Positions 21,601-41,701 of a stretch of 64,000 nt of DNA are shown piece by piece. A model generated the notes under the pieces. That model did not search any database and had not been told where the DNA came from. It was given only the letters and a program-made list of their open reading frames with translations. The stretch lies in NCBI GenBank assembly GCA_946811695.1, contig OX328125.1, positions 48,296,821 to 48,360,820 of the forward strand. Reading direction: 5' to 3'. How positions within the stretch are numbered: the first letter of the stretch is position 1; every line of letters begins with the position of its first letter. This DNA is from Gonocerus acuteangulatus (Eukaryota; Arthropoda; Insecta; Hemiptera; Coreidae). The translations under genes and the position numbers were made by a program.

Positions 21601-24600
21601 TGATCCTAAAAAAATGAATGGTACAGAAGCATTCCCTAGATTAGAGTGGATTCTATTATAATGAATGAACTTTTTCAAAGTACATGTACCACACTAGGGG
21701 AGTGACTGCTTAGATGTCTCCATAGACATGTATCGAGAACAGCTACTCGCCTATCTATCTTATCCAGAGCTCATGGGCATATATAAGGGGGGTTGAGGGG
21801 ACTGCAGCCCCCCCCCTAAATTTTGATTTTATGGTAAAAATGTCTGTAAAAATAAATTAACTAAGATCACTTAGTTCATAAAAAATATTTTATTTGTATT
21901 GTAATAGTGTTTTAGTTGCCTAAAAGTTGTAAATTGCTAGTATTCTATACCCCGGAAATGGTACCAGCCCCCCCCCCCCCCCGAAATCATTTTCTATACA
22001 CGCCCATGCCGGAGCTAACGTCTTAAGCTTGATCCCTAGCACACTGTTGTGATTAATATACAAATACAATATTTTATTATAATAACAGGTCTTATTAAAA
22101 AGATAGATCTATTTAGATCACTAGTTTTCGTCCAGACTGAATATATACTTGAGAATGACTTCGGGATAATTTACTGTAAAAAAAGGCAATTATTTCAATA
22201 TATTATAAATATATTATTACTTATTCTAACACTTGGTTTCTGTTTTCAGGAAAAAATTGGTAATAATTGTATTCAATTTAAACCCTGTGATCATGTTTAT
22301 TGCCGTGATTGCATGAAGTCATACTTTGAAGTAAGAATAAAAGATGGTAGTATACATTCAATGCCTTGTCCATATGACAAATGTACATCCGAGGCTCTTC
22401 AAAATCAGGTGTGTATCATCCGTTTATTAATTTTTTTTTTTGTTTATTATTTACTCTGATTCAATGTTAATTATGACACCCAGAATTGAAGCAATAAAAT
22501 GAATATTTGAATTGTTTTCTTCTCCGTCCAATTATGATTACACCACAAAAATAATATAGTTGACAAGATACGACAATTTACCTTCAATTAAATCTGTGAT
22601 ATCAATCCTTGACGATGATGATATTTGGCTTTATTCCAGTACTGGCAAAAATGCAAATGAGCTTCTGACTTATAACTATATCAAACTATGCCTCAAAAAG
22701 GTTAATTCATTTCCATACAAAATGCTATTCTATTTGAGCTCTTCTCTTCTGCTTTTGTTCTGGAATGTGGAATGTTCCATTTTATCTCAGTTTACAAAAA
22801 AGAATAAGAAATAATAAATTTTTATTTTGGAAATTTCAGAATTACCATGTCATTTATGACTGCCCTAAAAATTGAAACGTTAATATATCATTTCATATGG
22901 ATTTTTTTTTTTTTTTAATTAGTATATTTCTGTCATGTCTGTCAAAGAGAGGTTGGTACACTCCATTGTTACAACCACTGGAGTGCAAGGAAAGGTTTTA
23001 TCTTCTAGTGTAATTTTTAGAGGGTGAATATTTGGGTTTCAAATGATCTTTGGCCCCTTTTAATGGATACCAGTCGAGGGAAATCTGACACTGAAATCCT
23101 TGGTCAGCGAGCTGAACAATCATACTTGTACATTGCAGATACAAAGGGCGAACTCATCAAAAGGTTGTGAGGAAAATGAGTTAGAATATTTTTTCCATAA
23201 GGGTGAAGTCGAGTAGAGTATATTCGAAATATTTGTTCGTTGTGGGATGTCTCATTGTTTGTTTATTAATTTATATTAGTTAACAAATTATATTGTAATT
23301 GGTGAGGAATTAGTATGAACTTGGTGTTGAATTTATCCTTCGTATCTGCAACACCTCATTTGTTTTTTATTTCTTATGACTATTTGCCATTTCCTCTAAA
23401 CATTCTTTGTAGAGAATGGCATCTTTTTCAGCTAGCCCATTGCTGAAAAAAACTCTACCTGCCACTGATGCATCATTTGAGTCTGGCACATTGACCATTC
23501 TACCATGATGAGACCCCTGGTTTTGTACCGAATCTGCCTATTTGCAATTATTTATACTGTTATAGAACTGATTTGATTTCTGTCAAAATTATTTAATATT
23601 TTAACTCTTCATATTGATTTTTATTATGCATTCCATTGTTTCAGATTCGAGAAGCCGTTGGTCCAAACTTGTACGCAAGATATGACAAGCAACTGTTAGC
23701 AGCAACATTGGATAAAATGCAAGATATTACTTACTGTCCCAGGACTGTATGTGGGTGCCCTGTAATGAGGGAATCCGATGAGAAAATGGCTGTCTGCCCA
23801 TCTTGCAAACATGTATTCTGTGTTTTCTGTAAAATGACTTATCATGGAGTGGAACCTTGTCGACTGAAAAATGGTACTTCCTTGTTATTAATATATTTTA
23901 TGATAAACCCATAGGTAGCTTAATATTATAGAAATATAAGAGAGAGAAAGATCTTCAGCGATCTTTAGCTGAAGATTTCATCTCTTGGTGGCCTAATTAA
24001 ACTACAAATATGAATTCTTTAAAATAAATGATAAAAATAAATTTTTATACTTATTAAAATCTCAATTTAACCCTTAATTTGTGGCGTCGGGTCATATTGA
24101 CCCGAATGTATTTGTTTATTCGACCTTTGCCCTTTGAAATCTTTGTATTTCAATAAATATTATTGTTTATTATTATTTATTTAAATTACTTTACCCCAAA
24201 AAAATCAATTTAAAGTTTGTTTTACTGGGGCCTCGACACCATTAGTTATGGAAGAAAAAGCACGCCACTAATTAAGGGTTAAAAAAAAAAAAATTAAAAA
24301 TTAATTAATTGTTAGCGTTTCTCTTTCCTCCCATTGGAGAGGAAAACCCCTTAACCACGTCGAACCGAGAAAACATTCCGGAAGTGATGTTAAAATTTCA
24401 AAATATTGTAATCCTTGGGTCAAGAAATAACCGACTTTAAATTTATATGAATACATATTTTTCACTCTTTATTGACTAGAAAGATTATTTGCATAAAGAT
24501 CTTTTGGAACCTATAAGATAATGTAGTACTTGGAAATGGAACTTTTTATAAATTTGATGTTGGTCCTTCCCATGCCTTAAAACAATTCGGAATGCAAATT

Positions 24601-25750
24601 ATTGATTTTGTTTTCATTATTATGTGAATTTGATTTAGTCTAGTTTGCATATATTTGTATTACCTGACTTCATAAGCATTCTTTAAATTGATTTTTTCAG
24701 AAGAAAAAATGAAGTTGATCCAAGAGTACGAGAATGGAGATGCCAGTATTAAGTTGAACCTTGAAAAGCGATACGGTAAAAAACAAATACTTCTATTGTT
24801 AGACGATATGAAGTCAGAATCGTGGATTTCTTCAAACAGCAAGTCTTGCCCCAACTGCAATGTAGCTATAGAGGTAACATTTTTTTAATGGTTTCTATTA
24901 CCATTTTAAAATTTAAAATAAATTAGTGTGTTAAAAATGCACCACATTCAACTTATCAATCTATATAACTGATAAACCTGTGTCTAACGGGAAATTCAGA
25001 TCAATTAATGCATAGTCAAGGAACCAAAAGAACTGTCTGGATGTGGAAAGTTGCTGACTCTGTTTGTTTGGCTAATTGCAAGGCATTAAAAAACATCTGT
25101 TTGTTTTAAAAATTATTTTTATATATTTATTTTTTCAGGAATTGAGAAAATGATACTATCTTACGTCATATTTTATGACTCATAATCGTTATGAATATTG
25201 TGTTTTATTTTTTTTTCATTTTTCTCAAAAACGAAATATATGGCAGATTACTTTTTTCTTTGTTTTTTTTTTTTTTTATCGTACATCAATTCCTGAAGTT
25301 TTGCCGTTTTTTTGTTGGTACACCTTACGGATGTACCAAAAAAAAAAAAAAAATGGCCTCTCTAACGATATCCGGATTTTTTTTTAATCACAAACATAAA
25401 ATTTAATTTATGTATTTTTATTTACTTAATGAACTTGATTATTACAAAGATGTATATCTTTTTTTCAGAAATCAGATGGTTGCAACAAGATGTCTTGCTG
25501 GAAATGTAATACTTTTTTCTGTTGGCTTTGCTTAAGTATATTAGACCCTTCAGGCCCCTACTATCACTATATAGATCCTTTATCACGGTGCCATTCTCAG
25601 TTATTCGAAGGAACTTTTGTTAACCAAGATGATGCAGAAGTTATATTTTTGGATGACGACGACGACGATGATGATGATGAAGACATTGAAGATGAAGATG
25701 ACCTTTACTATGAAGAAGATGAAGAGGAACCATTTTATGGTTTCATTTGA
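15921..25750 (+). CDS. RNF14: RNF14-type RBR E3 ubiquitin ligase, eight coding exons
   Basis: Coding exons: 15921-16083, 16784-16932, 18787-18922, 20059-20327, 22250-22408, 23645-23873, 24701-24873 and 25469-25750. All have GT-AG borders and compatible phases, giving 519 residues. The N-terminus (about 1-150) is an RWD domain (EEQNDEICALESIYTSEEL; LPPITLSFKLPPNYPSEAMP). RING1 begins CDIC at 234-237 and continues PCDHVYCRDC to C284. The IBR covers about 315-366. RING2 starts CPNC at 418-421, and the expected catalytic cysteine is C431 in DGCNKM. RBR ligases pass ubiquitin from E2 to this cysteine before transfer to the substrate. The tail is an Asp/Glu run (about 487-512), as in RNF14 proteins. 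It is slightly longer than the 474-residue human protein. The exon 2 acceptor is a CAGCAG (NAGNAG) site that can add or drop one Ala. Introns hold SINEs, a piggyBac remnant, hAT-like and piggyBac MITEs. Confidence 0.93.
16541..16648 (+). repeat. tRNA-derived SINE-A, 3' truncated
   Basis: The head reads GGGGTCTCCCGTAGTCTAGT (box A-like region) and GGTGGGTTCGATTCCCACC (box B). It then has CTCCGGCAGGAATTTTCTCA and breaks off after GCTCGCTGGGAATA. The head looks like a Glu/Asp-type tRNA, but it continues into the SINE body, so it is not a tRNA gene. It lies in RNF14 intron 1. Confidence 0.8.
17183..17362 (+). repeat. tRNA-derived SINE-A, near full length
   Basis: The head is CTGTCTCCCCATGGTCTAGT with box B GGTTCGAGTCCCATCGG. 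The body is GGCAGGAATTTTCTCATCTC, and the end reads GATGTCGATACGCTGT followed by a 29-A run. It lies in RNF14 intron 2. Confidence 0.8.
18624..18686 (+). repeat. SINE-A 3' tail fragment
   Basis: CGGCGCTAATAAG...TTGATGCGGCGTAA followed by about 27 A: the 3' tail of SINE-A without the tRNA head (5'-truncated insertion). It lies in RNF14 intron 2, about 100 bp before exon 3. Confidence 0.7.
19783..19962 (-). repeat. SINE-B copy, minus strand
   Basis: The minus strand shows GAGGCTCAATGGCTGTAAG, a box B-like GGCTTCGATTCCCACTAAGG, the CTTTTCTTT/AAAGAAAAG hairpin and the GGTAACCTG tail with TTAA-rich end. It lies in RNF14 intron 3. Confidence 0.7.
20549..20590 (+). repeat. SINE-A tail fragment with (CA)n
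   Basis: GGCGTTAATAGCCCAAGTGTTGATACGCCG followed by an ACACAC run instead of poly(A): a truncated copy of the common SINE 3' tail in RNF14 intron 4. Confidence 0.6.
20744..21277 (+). pseudogene. piggyBac transposon remnant (left end plus transposase C-terminus)
   Basis: TTAACACCTTAGCTGTGATA at 20744 looks like a piggyBac left terminus. From 21049 one frame reads a basic stretch (SERKRKKRHQLTKPTGPGRK) and the start of a cysteine-rich C-terminal domain (VCRSC...FCCGCPDN) up to a TGA at 21226-21228. The same frame then continues YCLDRFNRMHD, the expected rest of the domain. So this is an internally deleted copy with an in-frame stop. The right terminus is not obvious. It lies in RNF14 intron 4. 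Confidence 0.65.
21772..22008. mobile_element. hAT-like non-autonomous element
   Basis: The left end CATGGGCATATATAAGG and the right end, as complement, CATGGGCGTGTATAGAA are inverted. Possible 8-bp flanks are CAGAGCTC and CGGAGCTA (6 of 8). Both sides carry long C/G runs. A CA(T/G)GGGCGT-type tip with 8-bp flanks fits hAT MITEs. A half copy in reverse lies at about 47940-47975. It sits in RNF14 intron 4. Confidence 0.5.
24067..24282. mobile_element. piggyBac-type MITE in RNF14 intron 6
   Basis: TTAA is at 24067-24070 and 24279-24282. The termini are CCCTTAATTTGTGGCG and the complement of CGCCACTAATTAAGGG. The interior starts with a short palindrome GTCGGGTCATATTGACCCG. It is 216 bp and non-coding. 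Confidence 0.75.
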
Positions 25751-26802
25751 TCTAATCTTGTTATTAATGTGTGATTTTTTAACAATGGCTGTTCCGATTT
25801 TTATCGTTATTTTCACTGCATACTATTTTCAAAACCCCTATTTATTAAATGAAAGAAAATATTTTTAGTTGTGTATAGTTTAAATTTTGTTGCGTTTTAT
25901 TTTAAGAACTTATATGTTCGGCCAAAATCCTGATCTTTAGGTCATAAGGCCTTATTATTTTGTTATTGTGTTTTAATTAAAACCTTTAAATAATTTGAAT
26001 GAAATCATCGAAACAAAATAGGATATTCAGATTATGTGTGCTTCATCATGAGAGGAAAGGAAGATGTTTGTGTTTATATCACATCTAGCTTTGCTACTGA
26101 AAGAGTTCTATGTTTCGGGGGGAATTAAAGGAACCCACACCTGAAAATGATAAAAGAGAATAACTATTCACTCAGCAAGACTGTCAGTTTTTTGTTCTGA
26201 AAACATGAACGTCTTGATATTCTTTTTTTTTCCATTGCCGTAAAATGGAGTCACATTTGTACAGTGTGGTGAAATTGGTGAATACCTATATTGCTAGGAT
26301 ATTTTCATTTAACTGATACCAAAGGGTTGAACATTGCTCAAAGACTGCGAACAGACAAATATATACCTATATATTTGTGTGTTCACTCTCAGACAAATAT
26401 ATAAGCATATAAAAGCAGTATAGGTTTGTACCAATTCCACCATGCTGTACTAATGTGACCCCATTTTAGGGCATATCTTTCATTTGTAGAAAACAACTTT
26501 TTTTTTTTTATATATCTTGAATGTAATGGTATTAAATTTTGGTGTGAGTTTTCCAAATACTGTCATTTAATAAAATTATCATATTCAACGAAATTTATTT
26601 TGATATTTAGCTGATTTTTTTTTTGTAATACTTACCCCAGTTCTTCATGAACAATGATATAATCTCGTAAATGTGTACACCCTTACTGTGTTTAGCCAAT
26701 AATAATATTTCTCTATAAGTGGTTTTGTTTTTTTGGTTGAGAGAGGATAATTGTTTTTCAACATGTAAAATGTTATTTTCTCACTCGTGTTTTCCTTGCA
26801 AA

Positions 26803-26909
<107 letters not shown>

Positions 26910-27805
26910 CAATATACATAATGCTTTTAAAATTATATAATGTAGAAATTGCTACACCTCAAACTTTGATTGATCCCTCAGGGGAAATAAAAAACGAAAT
27001 CAATAATGCTGTCTCCTATTAATATTTCTGATAGGCCTACCGTTCTGAGCTATATTAATCTACTTTTAAGTCCTACTTTACATCTTTTGTCTTATGAGCT
27101 TTTATAAGATAATTGTTTTTTTGTTACTATTTTTACTAAGAAATTATAAAATTTCAAAAACTGTTTTCCTAATGTTCGTAACTTTGTTCTTAATGTCCTT
27201 AGATAAGATGATGATGAATTGATTTAAATGATTTTCAGTATTATAATTTACTGTTGCCCAAAGATATTCATTTTTTAATAGTCTAGTTTCATAGAAGTAC
27301 TTTCCCTTCGTTTATTAAATTAATTTTTATCCTATAAAGAAATATTTAAATTTAATGAATTCACCTCACAAGTTATTTAGTTTTGATCATTTTATGAAAA
27401 ATTATGCCTTATATGTAAAAGAAGTTTAATACTATAAATGAGTTATTTCGAATATGAGAATTTATGTTAATCATATTTATGTACCCCTAAGAAGCAAAAT
27501 ATATTTGTTATAAAAAATGTATTGAATCCTATGTGAAATATTTTCTTGAAATAAAAATCTGTTACGAATTTATTTTGATGTATTGTTTGTCCTAAATCTT
27601 ATCATTCCTCGTAAAAGTAATGGTGCCTCTTCTTTTGGTTTTGTGTGTTTTTAAATATTAACATACTATTTTGACTAATACAGGTAATGTTTCACCACTC
27701 ATACAAATCCAGATTGCTAGTTTTTGTAATCGGAATATTTAAGGTAAAAGTCTGCACAATTTTTAATTTATGCAAAAAAAAAAAAAAAAATTAATAAATG
27801 AAGTA

Positions 27806-27807
<2 letters not shown>

Positions 27808-27840
<33 letters not shown>

Positions 27841-27995
27841 GGCGCCTCGATGTCTGGGCCATTAGTGCTAAGATCCAAGGTGTAGCGAGGCATTTTCTCA
27901 ACGAGCCCTGATATGAAAAAATTCTTGCCTCCGGTAGGAATCGAACCCACCATCTCCCGCATGAGAATGTAAGGCCACTAGACCATGGGGAGACC
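27808..27995 (-). repeat. tRNA-derived SINE-A, full length, minus strand
   Basis: A run of 31 T on the plus strand (poly-A tail of the SINE) is followed by ACGGCGCCTCGATGTCTGGG, the common 3' tail. The body includes CCTGCCTCCGGTAGGAATCG-like sequence, and the tRNA-like head ends at GACCATGGGGAGACC. It matches the copies at 17183 and 58818. Confidence 0.85.
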
Positions 27996-29045
27996 CTCAT
28001 AATGTATACATATATGATAATGTTTTTAATTTTAAGTTTGAAACCTTATTAAGGTTGGCTGTATCATTGTTAAAATGCTCTGTAATGACGCTAAGCTAGA
28101 TCTTTTCTTTTATTTAACTTTATTAACTGACAGACATCTTTGACCTTGTATAGACATAATCTCTCCAATATCTTACACTTAATTTATCGGAAGTCCCACC
28201 TTAATTAGAAAATTATTAAAATTACCTTAAAGAGCCCATAAATAAAAAAAGTTAGTCCAGGGCTTATTAGAAGGAGTATGTTGATAGAAACAAATTAAGA
28301 CTTCAACACAGTTTATTGGACATGTGTCTTACATCACCAAATTGAGTGCTGAAACCAAATAGTAACCGTGTGTAAGAAGCATGTGACCGATTATTTATTG
28401 CGTTCACCAAAAATCTTCATGTTTGTAATCTTCATGTTATCTGGGAAATTAATCATTACCGAATTCTCATCACATTTCATAACTAAAACTTTATTATTCC
28501 TTGCACTTACCTAGGAATTTCAATAAAATCTTTTTTGTCAAATCAGCACGGAGAAGTTTGTTGAATATAGTACAAAATAAATAGATGTCTAATTTAACAT
28601 TATTCTAATAACATCAGATAGATTCATTTCATGATTTGATTGACACAGACACTTAATGCTAATCACTTGTGGAAACCTAAATATTTTTAATGAAACTTCA
28701 GGACCAAAAGTGAAGGAATGGAGCTAAATTTCATGCTGGCAGACAGACTGTCAGGAGACAGATGCTTAAATTATTTAAACGATACTTAAACAAAGAAATG
28801 AATGGCTTAAAAATCCATCAAATTAAAATAATTTTGAAATAATATTCTCAAAGTAGGGTCGATATCAAGTATTTCTCATACTGACAATTCTAAAACAAAT
28901 ACTGATTGGATGAATATCTTTAAAGTCTCTAATTGATATTCAGTCAAAGTTTAGTATGATTCTAAGTATTTGCTCTAAGATTGATTTGTGAAACCATAGA
29001 GCTGTGCTAAATACCAGTGCTTTCTAACATCTGACACTCTTAACA

Positions 29046-36963
<7,918 letters not shown>

Positions 36964-38586
36964 ATCATTTTATGGAATGAAAAACCATAGAAATAATTTT
37001 AGATTGAAAAGTTAAATTATATTTGGTATGAAATTATACTAATATATTCAATAAAAGGAAATGATTTCATAATTTTTCTTCTTCTGAATTAAGCAAATGT
37101 CTCTGAAAAAAGGAGTGCATTATTTAGAATAAAATAAGTGCAAAATAAATATTTCAAACTTGTTTTTCCTGAGTTTCTTTATTAATCCTGATATTGAGTT
37201 ACATTACAATACATTTGTGCTATAAGGTGAATTTTTCCCCCGTTTTTAACGGCGCATCAACTATTTGGCTATTAGCGCCTATTAGGTGAATTGTTGGAAA
37301 TACTAATAACTGCGGCCACATCTAACGCCATTTTAGCCAGTCGGTGCTTAGCCACTGCCTGGGTATCTGACAAGCTCCATGCCCAGGCAGTGACCATGTT
37401 CATAGGACTCCCTTGTGCTATGGTGCTTGTTCCTGATATGTTAGCCCCGCGCAATTACAGCTAAAATATCTTACTTTAGGGTCCACTATTGAGCCTTTTT
37501 CTTAAATGAAAACCAATGTATCTCTGAATCTAGATGAATTCTCTTAGTAGATGCAGTAAACCTCGTCCAAACAAGCATAATTGTTCTTCTCTAATAGTTT
37601 TTGGATATCTCGTCTGGCATTGTGGTACCGTCTGTTACGAGAAGGGAGTTTTAGGGTCACTTTCCCATCCCATGTGCTGGTGTTCAATTTTTCTGTAAAG
37701 AGATGCATAATTTACATTTCATTTAATTGTATTGGTCCATTTCGAGCAAGTGGGTTTAAAACCCGTCCTCGCGAGTTTATTTTTCTAAAAATAAAAACAA
37801 AGTAAATTCTGGCGTGTAAACTTCTGTCCGTTATACAGTGATTTAACAGACATTTTTGCCTGTTTTGTATCGAATGTAGATTGAAATGCCGAGGTCTGTG
37901 TAAACCAAAGTACAATTAAATTGAATAAGAATAGAATAACATGAAACTGAAGCAAGAACTTAACCTCGCTCGTGCGGCATCTACCAAGTCGTTTCAATTC
38001 AACCTGACACAATCCTTAGCAGATGATTACATATCATTTTCTTAATTACTACATTATTGAATCCATGATAAAATTATAGGTTCAGAATTATAGTAATATA
38101 ACATTCACTCGAAAATTTACAGAAAGAATAGTGCCAATTTCGAAACTTTGAATGACATAGATAACCGAAAAATTCACTAATTCTTTCACGGAGAGTTCAG
38201 ATGAGATGCATTTTGAGGCGCATATAAAAACCATTCCTGGGGTTATTTCCTTGTAATTATACCGTAAAGTCAGTAATAGCAGCTGTCGGAGCAAGTACTT
38301 ATATAATACGATAAGTGTCTTGATTTCACAAGTCCCCGGATTCTTCCATACTCAAAATTGGTGCAAGCTGTCTCTGTGTTCTGCAAGACCGGTATTCAGG
38401 TAATGACAGGTATTATGGCCTCCCCTGCAATGACTGGAGATTAAGTGTCGATAAGATATACCCTCTGTATATAAATTTACCGTTGTATTTGTTGTGAGAG
38501 CGGAATGGTCCTCATTTGTCCGAAAATTGCAACATTGCCGTTTTGGCCTCATGACGCACTCCGGTAGTGCCTACTAGAAAATTTCA
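36964..38586. other. Intergenic, no recognised gene
   Basis: It starts with the MORN4 3' UTR (AATAAA at 37050). A SINE tail fragment on the minus strand lies at about 37243-37284 (ACGGCGCATCAACTATTTGG, then CTATTAGCGCC). The open frames at 37272-38552 are short and show no family features. The end (38550-38580) carries the word CACTCCGGTAGTGCCTACTA, which recurs in the repeats at 41.5 and 43.1 kb. Confidence 0.5.
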
Positions 38587-39645
38587 CCGTCAGACTTCGT
38601 ATGTGGATGGGGAATTGAAAAACTAAGTCAAAAGTCTTTTGGCGATTTTCTCGATTTCGCTTTGTTTTCGAGAAAAACGCAAAAAACGTGTTTTTTTTTT
38701 TACAAATCCCGATTTATCGCTTAAACGAAGCGTTGTACGAAAGAACACCTCAATACAAAAGTTGTAGCTTATTAAATTATCTTTAAGATTAAATTAAGTT
38801 CAGCGTCTTAGATTGAATATATTACCAGATAATCGTGTTTGAATAACTCATCGGATGTACATTTTGTTCCATAGAGAGTTAGACATTTTTTGATCCGACG
38901 AACCGTCTGCGCGTGAAACGTTAAAATTGGAAAAAATAATCTCGGTTCACTTTTCTTTTCTTTTTTTTTTTTTTTACGAATTCTCACTTATTCCTTAACC
39001 GAAAAATTGTCTAAAAAAAATCTAGACGCGAGACGATAAATTAACGAACAATAATACTTGTATCTACCTGATATTTTAAATTGAAACAAATAATAAAAAC
39101 AAAATAAAAATGAAAAGGATGAAAATAATTTCAAATGTCTTTTTTAGTTAGTTAAAAAAAAAAATATATAAATTCTCTTTATGTAATTTAAATTGTTTAT
39201 AAAAGTAGCACGATTATCTTGTAAAATATTCGATCTAAGGGTGCGTTTACACTAGGATAGTTATTGCAGGCTATTTATATCAGAGAGAAATTCTGACTAA
39301 TGTAAACCATGTAGAATGTATGTCTGACATAAATTCCACGTGGTTTACATTAGTCAGAATTTCTCTCTGATATAAATATCCTGCAATAACTATCCTAGTG
39401 TAAAGTAACCCTAAGATGCTGAACTTGGTCTTAAAGATAATTTAATAAGCTACAACTTTTGTATTGAGGTATTTTTTCGTGCAACGCTTCATTTAAGCGA
39501 TGAATCGGGATTTCTCCAAAAAACAATATTTTTTTTGTTGTTTTTTTTTTTTTTTTTTTCATTTTTCTCGAAAACAAAGCGAAAATCGCCAAAGGACTTT
39601 TTGACTTACTTTTTCGATTCCACATCGATATACGAAGTCTGTCGG
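38587..39645. mobile_element. Foldback element with long inverted arms
   Basis: The left arm is 38587-38837 (begins CCGTCAGACTTCGTATGTGG). The right arm is 39209-39645 (complement begins CCGACAGACTTCGTATATCG). The arms align over about 250 bp, including TTTGGCGATTTTC, AAGTTGTAGCTTATTAAA-like and CACGATTATC. The right arm is interrupted by a 173-bp MITE. The middle (38838-39208) is unique and non-coding. The ORFs across it are artefacts. Confidence 0.8.
39239..39411. mobile_element. PIF/Harbinger-like MITE with TAA target duplication, nested in the foldback arm
   Basis: Almost a perfect hairpin: left GGGTGCGTTTACACTAGGAT and right, as complement, GGGTTACTTTACACTAGGAT, with arms of about 75 bp around a short centre. 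TAA flanks at 39236-39238 and 39412-39414. A GGG tip with a 3-bp TWA duplication is characteristic of PIF/Harbinger. Confidence 0.8.
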
Positions 39646-41487
39646 TTTAAGGCTGGGTCATTCTGTGTACTAAAAAAAACTACATATATTTATTAAACGT
39701 AATGTACACAGCATACACTTAAATAATTCAATTCATTAATGTGAAATTTTTAAACAAATTTTAAATTGTTTTATTACCTGGTAGATCAAAACAAGAAATA
39801 AATTAATAAAATTTAACAACCGGCCATAATATAATAGCCGCTAGTTTAACTATGTCTACATAATATGTAGACATAGTTAAACTCCATCCCGCAGGAACTG
39901 CTCCATCTGAGCGCTCCTCCACCTGTTCTTACCCGTGGTGTCATTTGAAAAGCTCAGAAAAGAGACTTCTAAATAATAAATTTTGTTCAAAACGATAACT
40001 ATTTTATGAAATTCCATGTAGGTAATTTATTTCGCTTTCGAATGGTCACCTTCCAGTTACCGTATCCTCAACCGTTTTCGATACATCTTACGAAATAAAA
40101 AACAAAAACAAAAAAAAAACCTCTAATTTCTGTTAATATAATAACTTTTTTAAAATAAATAAATCCGAAAGCAAAAAAAAAAAAAAATGTATGCATTTTA
40201 GTTGGGATAAATGTTGATCATGAGGAAAAATGCTCAAGTCCCTCCATAATTTTTTACTCTTAAAAAAAAAAGAAAAGTTTTTCTAGTTTTCCCAAATACC
40301 ATTCTAAGATTTTTTTTATACAAATTTTACCTAAAAAACCCTAAGATCAGAATTCGTATGTTTCTTCTAACCCTCTCCTTCTCTTTTTTACTATTGCATT
40401 AGGTATTTAATATATTTTTAAATTCTCACCCCTCCTGTATATAGTTGGACCTCCCTCCCTCATCCCCTACTTCTTCGAGTATCCCACAATAGCTCGATAT
40501 CCCCTTCTATGTACTAATATATAAATTTATTTGTTATTATTAAGGGAGAAAGTGATAGAACAAAGGATTTTTTTTTTTAAATTAATTTCAATAAAAAAAA
40601 CAGTTTTCGGCTGACGGAGTCTGATGGTTGATATTTTGAGATTACCCTTATAATACTCAACAATGTCTTGTATTGACTATTGACTCGTGGTTACCGTAGC
40701 TAACTCTGAATAGATGTTGTAAGACATGGAGTCTGCAGCATTCCTCGCCATGAATACGGGAGGTCAAAAACCAGTCCTGATCAAATATCTATCTATGATC
40801 AATATTTAACTTACACAACATGGCGCTCTGAGTGGATGTTACAAGCCTTCAATCGACTGCTCCTCTACGAACTCTGAGGGATATCACTCATGGAGGCCTT
40901 ACGCAAGCTGGACTTAATAAAAAAGTTCGTTTATTCAAGGAGCATGAGCGTGCTCTAGCTGCTAATTTGAGCGAAGGCCGTTCCGATTGGCGAGAGATAT
41001 GCACAGCCAGGGGCAAGCATTCCGAGTCTATGTGGATTGGATGGAGTAAGTAACCGATCCACTTTCACCTCCTACATCCAAAAGAAAATTTAGCAAATTT
41101 AAATTATTTTGGTAATTTCCAGCTTAATCCCTTATTTTTGACAATAAAATATTTAAAACAACCCGGTGGTTCGTCACGGCAGATAAGTAGTTATTTTATT
41201 GTTTTAAATAATGTATGGTATTATAAAAATTAACCCAAATACATAATTTTGTTCAGTTGATTATAGCACGGTTCCGGTCTTACTGTAAGTTCTTCATCAA
41301 TTGATAAGTAATCAAAGTATAATGTTTCTTGACATTGGGGCGCTGCCGACCAGTGTCAAGAAACAGATAACATAGAAATATAGCCGACCATGAAGGCTTT
41401 TGAAAGCCTCATAAATTGTCCACAACAGAGGTTTAAATATAAATCACGATGGAACCAGGTCGTTAGGAAAGATGTTTTAAGTCTTCT
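39646..41487. other. Non-coding or unresolved stretch
   Basis: It contains a short perfect hairpin at 39844-39882 (GTTTAACTATGTCTACAT, 3-base loop, exact complement). One ORF at 40832-41053 is listed separately. The rest is AT-rich with no recognised feature. Confidence 0.5.
40832..41053 (+). CDS. Short ORF or exon candidate, unknown
   Basis: 73 codons beginning MDVTSLQSTAPLRTLRD, with KVRLFKEHERALAANLSEGR and SDWREICTARGKHSESMWIG. The composition is protein-like and a GTAAGT donor overlaps its end (after TGGATGGA), so it may be an exon. No family is recognised and no partner exon was found. It could also be a transposon fragment. Confidence 0.2.
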   Translation: MDVTSLQSTAPLRTLRDITHGGLTQAGLNKKVRLFKEHERALAANLSEGRSDWREICTARGKHSESMWIGWSK

Positions 41488-41625
41488 TTTTAGCGCGGTT
41501 CCTCCCTCCCCCATAGGGAGGAACCCCGCTTATAGGGTTGATACAATGAAACAATCCGGAAGTGCCGACTAGAAAATTTCGCGTTTCAGAACCCCTAGAG
41601 ACCGAAAATAACGGTGGTTCAAATT

Positions 41626-41701
<76 letters not shown>

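Noticed and set aside
22049..22459. 136-codon ORF spanning RNF14 exon 5
   Set aside because: It is exon 5 read through into both introns; the exon borders at 22250 and 22408 are clear.
39844..39882. Perfect 18-bp hairpin as a microRNA precursor
   Set aside because: The arms are perfectly complementary with a 3-base loop, unlike a pre-miRNA. More likely a tiny inverted duplication.
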